DNA of 24,398 nucleotides, from positions 1 to 24,398 of the forward strand of contig CAZWVB010000010.1 of the NCBI GenBank assembly GCA_964637185.1, written 5' to 3'. The translations under genes and the position numbers were made by a program. Shown here in pieces: positions 21,011 through 24,398 of the stretch. The notes below the pieces were generated by a model. The model was not told the origin of the DNA, searched no databases, and was given only the letters and a program-made list of their open reading frames with translations. The number at the start of each line of letters is the position of its first letter. The stretch's first letter is position 1. The DNA comes from CAZSVP01 sp964637185 (lineage in GTDB: Bacteria > Patescibacteriota > Saccharimonadia > CAILAD01 > BJGX01).

Positions 21011-22745
21011 TGTAGATGAGGTCAAAGCCAGGCTAGATATTGTTGAGATAGTTGGTAGCTACGTACCGCTCAAGCAGGCTGGCCGCAATTTCAAAGGGCT
21101 TAGTCCATTTAAGACCGAGAAGACGCCGAGCTTCATGGTAAGTGCAGAGAAGGGTATCTGGCACGATTTCAGCTCTGGCAAAGGCGGTGATGTGATAAGT
21201 TTTGTCATGCTTATGGAGGGGTTGGAATTTCGTGAAGCCCTAGAGATGCTGGCCAAACGAGCCGGTGTAGAGCTGAAGCCACGCTCGCCACATGCAGCCC
21301 AGCAACAATCCCAAAAGATTAGGATCTACGAAGCACTCGAGCTAGCCACCAAATATTTTCACTACTGCTTGGGGCGCAACAAGACAGCCTTTGAATATCT
21401 TCGTAAGCAACGTGGCCTCAAACCCTCCACAATCAAGACTTTCAAGCTGGGCTACAGCCCAGACAGTTGGGACAGTCTCAAGAATTTTCTGACCAAGCGC
21501 GGCTTTAGTGCCAGTGAACTCAAGGCAGCTGGGCTCACGACCAGCAAGTCGGGCAGCAACTCCAGCTATGACGTATTTCGCGGTCGCATCATGTTCCCTG
21601 TCTTTGATGGGCAAAACCGTCCTATTGGGTACTCGGCTCGGATACTTCAAGATCAAGATAAAGGCGCCAAATACATCAACACTACGCAGACTGCAGTCTA
21701 TGACAAGTCGGCAGCTATCTATGGCTATGCTCAGTCCAAGGAAGCTATCCGACTGGCCGACAAAGTGGTAATTGTTGAGGGCAATATGGACGTGCTGGCC
21801 TTGCACAATGCCGGCATCGGCTACGTGGTAGCCGCATCAGGTACGGCTTTGACTACCCAACAGCTCAAGACGCTGAGTTATCTTACGACCAACGTCTACC
21901 TCTGCTTTGACAATGACGAAGCGGGCTTTGAGGCCACACAGCGGGCTATCGAGGTGGCACAAGGCCTAGATGTGCGACTGTTTGTTATTACACTGACGGG
22001 CGTCAAGGACGCTGGAGAGCTGATACCCAAGTCTGGCAAGGCTGCTTGGGAAAAGGCTGAGTCTCAGGCTCAGTATGCACCCGACTATATATTGTCCTGG
22101 GTGCGAAGCAGCTATGATCTGAGTACGGCGCTCGGCAAGCGCAACGCTGCCCAACCACTACTAGCCATGCTAAGTCGTTTGAGCGATGATATCGAGCGTA
22201 GCCACTATTTGAAAAAAACCAGTCAATTGCTGGATATATCAGAGGAGCAATTGCTGTCCAAAATCTCTTCAGCAGAGCCGGTACGGCTTGCCGGGTCAAC
22301 CGAGCAAGAGCCGGTCCACCAACCACTCGATCGTCAGCAGCAGCTGGAGCTGAGTTTGTTTGAGCTGCTGCTAGTCCAGCCTAAGGTGCGCGAGGTAGTG
22401 CTCGAATTGGACCTTGAGCAGGTCAGTGATCGTTTCCGACCATACTTCAAGGCTTTGAGCGAGCACATCGGCGCCAAGCTTGACACCATAGCCAAAGCCT
22501 TGCCAAACAAGCAAAATGCTGTTAAAATTGCTGCATTACGTGGGGAACAAGAATACTCCGATCTATCGGAGCATGACGCCAGGCTCGAAGCCTATACCCA
22601 GCTACATCGATTACAAAATTTCTATCTACAACTCAATAAACGCCATTTGGCCCATGCTATCGCGGAGGCCGAAGCGGCGGGCGACAGCACCAAAGCCAAA
22701 AAATTGTTAGCTCAATACCAAGACATTATCAAGCAAGAAAATTAA
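21003..22745 (+). CDS. dnaG: DNA primase DnaG without zinc ligands
   Basis: 580 residues. The N-terminal domain aligns with the zinc-binding module but all four ligands are replaced: CPFH reads SPFK (34-37) and CFGCG reads DFSSG (55-59), while EKTPSF and the GKGGDVISF context remain. The RNA polymerase core follows: YLRKQRGL, LGYSPDSWDSL, FRGRIMFPVFDGQNRPIGYSARIL, TOPRIM EGNMDVLALHNAG (259-271) and FDNDEAG (302-308). The C-terminal helicase-interaction domain is about 150 residues (LELSLFELLLVQPKVREVVLELDL...). It makes RNA primers for replication. ATG 21003 was chosen over the open frame upstream (in-frame ATG 20886) because of the -10 spacing and the normal MNDVDEVKARLDIVEIV opening. Confidence 0.95.
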   Translation: MNDVDEVKARLDIVEIVGSYVPLKQAGRNFKGLSPFKTEKTPSFMVSAEKGIWHDFSSGKGGDVISFVMLMEGLEFREALEMLAKRAGVELKPRSPHAAQQQSQKIRIYEALELATKYFHYCLGRNKTAFEYLRKQRGLKPSTIKTFKLGYSPDSWDSLKNFLTKRGFSASELKAAGLTTSKSGSNSSYDVFRGRIMFPVFDGQNRPIGYSARILQDQDKGAKYINTTQTAVYDKSAAIYGYAQSKEAIRLADKVVIVEGNMDVLALHNAGIGYVVAASGTALTTQQLKTLSYLTTNVYLCFDNDEAGFEATQRAIEVAQGLDVRLFVITLTGVKDAGELIPKSGKAAWEKAESQAQYAPDYILSWVRSSYDLSTALGKRNAAQPLLAMLSRLSDDIERSHYLKKTSQLLDISEEQLLSKISSAEPVRLAGSTEQEPVHQPLDRQQQLELSLFELLLVQPKVREVVLELDLEQVSDRFRPYFKALSEHIGAKLDTIAKALPNKQNAVKIAALRGEQEYSDLSEHDARLEAYTQLHRLQNFYLQLNKRHLAHAIAEAEAAGDSTKAKKLLAQYQDIIKQEN

Positions 22746-22824
22746 GAAATCTCAATTGGTAATTCTCAACCTTGATCGGCAAACAAATATGTACTATTTG
22801 TGCAACTAAACGAAAGGATCTCAC

Positions 22825-24039
22825 ATGCCCCAAAAAGCCAAGCCAGCTCGCAAACCAGCGGCCAAGAAGCCCGCTACAAAAAAAGCAGCCACCAAGCCAG
22901 CTCGCAAACCAGCGGCCAAGAAGCCCGTTCGCAAAACGGCCAAGTCCACTAAGCCAGTCGAGCCAACTATAGAGATAACACCAGAGATAGAGGCACTGGT
23001 CATGAAAGGCCGTGAACAGGGATTTGTAACTCAGCAAGAAGTTATGGTAGCTATGCCACAGGCTGAAGATGATGTAGAGGCCCTCGACGATCTGTATAGC
23101 CACCTCATCGATCAGGGGATCGAAGTGGTCGACCAGAAAGACAAACTCATCTGGCAAACCGAGCCCGAAGAAGATGTCGAAAACGCCGTATCTGAAGATT
23201 ACCTCAAAGACATTGCCGATGATTCCGTACGCCTATACCTGCGTGAAATTGGTAAGATTCCTCTGATTACTGCTGAAGAAGAAGTAACTCTGGCCAAGCG
23301 TATTGAGAAGGGCGATAAGGCCGCCAAAGACGCTTTGGCCGAAGCCAATATGCGACTGGTGGTAAGTATTGCCAAGAAATACATCGGCCGCGGTCTGGAT
23401 TTACTTGATCTGATCCAAGAGGGCAATACTGGCCTGCTGCGTGCTGTCGAGAAGTTTGACTATACCAAAGGTTTCAAATTTAGTACCTACGCCACTTGGT
23501 GGATTCGTCAAGCCATCACTCGGGCTATTGCCGACCAGGCCCGCGTGATCCGCATACCGGTACACATGTTTGAGACCATCAACAAGCTAATTCGGCTGCA
23601 GCGCCGTATGACTCAAGAGCTTGGCCGCGAACCTACCTCCGAAGAGCTGGGCAAAGAGATGGAGATGGATGTTGAGAAGGTCAATCATATCCTCAAGATC
23701 AGCCAAGACACCACAAGTCTGGATGCAGCGGTGGGTGAGGATGAGGACTCTAGCCTTGGTGACTTCATCCAAGACGAAGACTCGGTCAGTCCAGAAGAGG
23801 CCGCTACCTATGAGCTGCTCAAAGAGCATATCAACGAGACTCTAGGTCTACTTACGCCGCGCGAGCAAAAGATCTTGCGTATGCGATTTGGGCTCGAAGA
23901 CGGCAAGATGCACACGCTCGAGGAAGTGGGTCAGGAGTTTGGTGTGACCCGTGAGCGCATTCGTCAGATTGAGGCCAAGGCTCTTACCAAGCTTCGCAAG
24001 AACAAAGACAGCAAAAAGCTCGAAGACTATCTGAGCTAA
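22825..24039 (+). CDS. rpoD: Primary sigma factor RpoD/SigA
   Basis: 404 residues. A Lys/Ala/Pro-rich head of about 45 residues carries a twice-repeated KPARKPAAKKP block. Region 1.1-like helices (ALVMKGREQGFVTQQEVMVAMPQ...) lead into region 1.2 (DDSVRLYLREIGKIPLITAEEEV), regions 2.1-2.4 (NMRLVVSIAKKYIGRGLDLLDLIQEGNTGLLRAVEKFDYTKGFKFSTYATWWIRQAITRAI), region 3 (RIPVHMFETINKL) and region 4 (LTPREQKILRMRFGLEDG, HTLEEVGQEFGVTRERIRQIEAKAL). This directs RNA polymerase to housekeeping promoters and explains the TTGACA/TATAAT-like boxes here. ATG 22825 is preceded by AAAGGA. It lies directly after dnaG, the common dnaG-rpoD order. Confidence 0.97.
   Translation: MPQKAKPARKPAAKKPATKKAATKPARKPAAKKPVRKTAKSTKPVEPTIEITPEIEALVMKGREQGFVTQQEVMVAMPQAEDDVEALDDLYSHLIDQGIEVVDQKDKLIWQTEPEEDVENAVSEDYLKDIADDSVRLYLREIGKIPLITAEEEVTLAKRIEKGDKAAKDALAEANMRLVVSIAKKYIGRGLDLLDLIQEGNTGLLRAVEKFDYTKGFKFSTYATWWIRQAITRAIADQARVIRIPVHMFETINKLIRLQRRMTQELGREPTSEELGKEMEMDVEKVNHILKISQDTTSLDAAVGEDEDSSLGDFIQDEDSVSPEEAATYELLKEHINETLGLLTPREQKILRMRFGLEDGKMHTLEEVGQEFGVTRERIRQIEAKALTKLRKNKDSKKLEDYLS
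22838..22927 (+). repeat. 36-bp direct repeat inside the rpoD 5' end
   Basis: Identical 36-bp copies at 22838-22873 and 22892-22927, starts 54 bp (18 codons) apart, each coding the Lys/Pro/Ala block KPARKPAAKKP in the sigma factor head. Identity at the DNA level suggests a recent duplication. Confidence 0.9.
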
Positions 24040-24046
24040 TCAGTCC

Positions 24047-24076
24047 AAAAACCGCCCCTAGCTAGGGGCGGTTTTT
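24047..24076. terminator. Bidirectional terminator between rpoD and the minus-strand gene
   Basis: A perfect 30-bp palindrome: five A, then CCGCCCCTAG / CTAGGGGCGG, then five T. Read on either strand it gives a strong G+C stem followed by a T-run, so it ends both convergent transcripts. Confidence 0.92.
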
Positions 24077-24078
24077 GA

Positions 24079-24398
24079 TTACTTGTTGACGTCTGGATAT
24101 CTGCCTTTGGCAGCTTCAAGCTTGGCGCGGGCTTCGGCGAAGGCTGCGCGTGTTTTCTCTCGTTCGATTGCTTCATGATCTCGGACAGCTTGGCCGCGAT
24201 CCCATCCTTGGTCTCGGGCAGCTTCGCTGATACTAGCGTCTCTCTCAGCCTCCACATCTTCCATACGAGCTTCATTGCTAGCAGCAGTATGTGCTTGAGC
24301 AGCCTTTTGGTCTGCTCGCTCGGAGGCAGCCTCGTCGGTCAGCTCTCGTCGGGCTTCGTCGGCAGGTTGTTGATTGAATAGATTTCCTTGTTCGACTG
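24079..24398 (-). CDS. Charged, Ala-rich helical protein, C-terminal part (partial)
   Basis: The frame is open to the right edge; only the last 105 residues or so are visible. Composition is Ala, Glu, Arg, Asp and Gln with heptad-like spacing (PADEARRELTDEAASERADQKAAQAH, ASISEAARDQGWDRGQAVRDHEAIEREKTRAAFAEARAKLEAAKG), suggesting a long helix or coiled coil. ATG codons at 24264 and 24275 are internal or out of frame and not starts. No family recognised. It ends at the shared palindromic terminator, convergent with rpoD. Confidence 0.65.
   Translation of the reverse strand, partial: VEQGNLFNQQPADEARRELTDEAASERADQKAAQAHTAASNEARMEDVEAERDASISEAARDQGWDRGQAVRDHEAIEREKTRAAFAEARAKLEAAKGRYPDVNK

Noticed and set aside
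22838..22927. Repeat pair as part of a CRISPR array or mobile element
   Set aside because: Only two copies, in frame within rpoD and coding a basic repeat.
24036..24275. 79-residue minus-strand ORF with internal ATG
   Set aside because: Runs into the palindromic terminator and is out of frame with the Ala/Glu/Arg-rich frame that is open to the right edge and stops at 24079.
1..24398. Alternative genetic code with TGA as glycine
   Set aside because: Many well-defined genes end in TGA with tight overlaps (7988, 8239, 12061, 15451), so TGA is a stop.

Overview
The window reads as a chromosomal segment from a small-genome, Gram-positive-walled bacterium, most likely a Candidate Phyla Radiation (Patescibacteria) member and possibly Saccharibacteria. 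The reasons are: a sortase, a LytR-CpsA-Psr wall ligase and a short MurE-like ligase; many small membrane proteins of unknown function; a DnaG primase without its zinc ligands; and a primary sigma factor with a Lys/Ala/Pro-rich head. TGA ends many genes, so the recoded-TGA lineages (SR1/Gracilibacteria) are excluded. The lineage is inference; no rRNA or marker tree is available here. I see no tRNA, rRNA, CRISPR array, transposase or phage structural gene.

Layout. 1-4.7 kb: a secreted OmpA-like protein cut by the left edge, a small membrane protein, a sulfotransferase, a VOC/glyoxalase protein, an anchored exported protein and an AI-2E/PerM-type permease. 4.7-9.6 kb: RarA/MgsA, a two-gene unit (unknown membrane protein plus two-TM K+ channel), then a tightly overlapping operon of GAP-like transporter, DUF2061, TMEM175-like channel and AlkD-like glycosylase. 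9.65-10.26 kb: an operon of three tiny proteins, two being membrane-anchored mini zinc ribbons. 10.34-10.80 kb: about 460 bp without a gene but with strong hairpins. 10.8-12.5 kb: a sortase, divergent from a second small-protein operon that again opens with an anchored mini zinc ribbon. 12.5-15.9 kb: an LCP wall ligase, a small acidic protein, and a three-gene unit (membrane protein, AHSA1/SRPBCC, membrane protein). 15.9-19.1 kb: pyrH, a MurE-like ligase and arginase. 19.1-24.4 kb: a Pro/Ala-rich anchored protein, two small ORFs, dnaG, rpoD and the C-terminal end of a charged protein cut by the right edge.

The most striking property is that two styles of gene are interleaved. The first style is mixed in base composition and usually has a -10 hexamer only 6-8 nt before the ATG, so the mRNAs should be leaderless. 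It covers at least ten genes, including rarA, dnaG, the LCP gene and the MurE-like gene. The second style is visibly G+C-rich with C/G-ending codons, a leader of about 30-50 nt, a strong Shine-Dalgarno sequence and sometimes GTG or TTG starts. It covers five islands: 9651-10260, 11549-12439, 14136-14543, 15933-16664 (pyrH) and 20531-21010. Apart from pyrH these islands encode short proteins I cannot assign. This split in both codon use and translation initiation, together with the repeated anchored mini zinc ribbons, is my best candidate for something undescribed.

Functionally the window mixes replication and transcription core (dnaG, rpoD, rarA, pyrH), wall assembly and surface display (MurE-like, LCP, sortase, OmpA-like, anchored ectodomains), ion and solute transport, and accessory metabolism (arginase, sulfotransferase).
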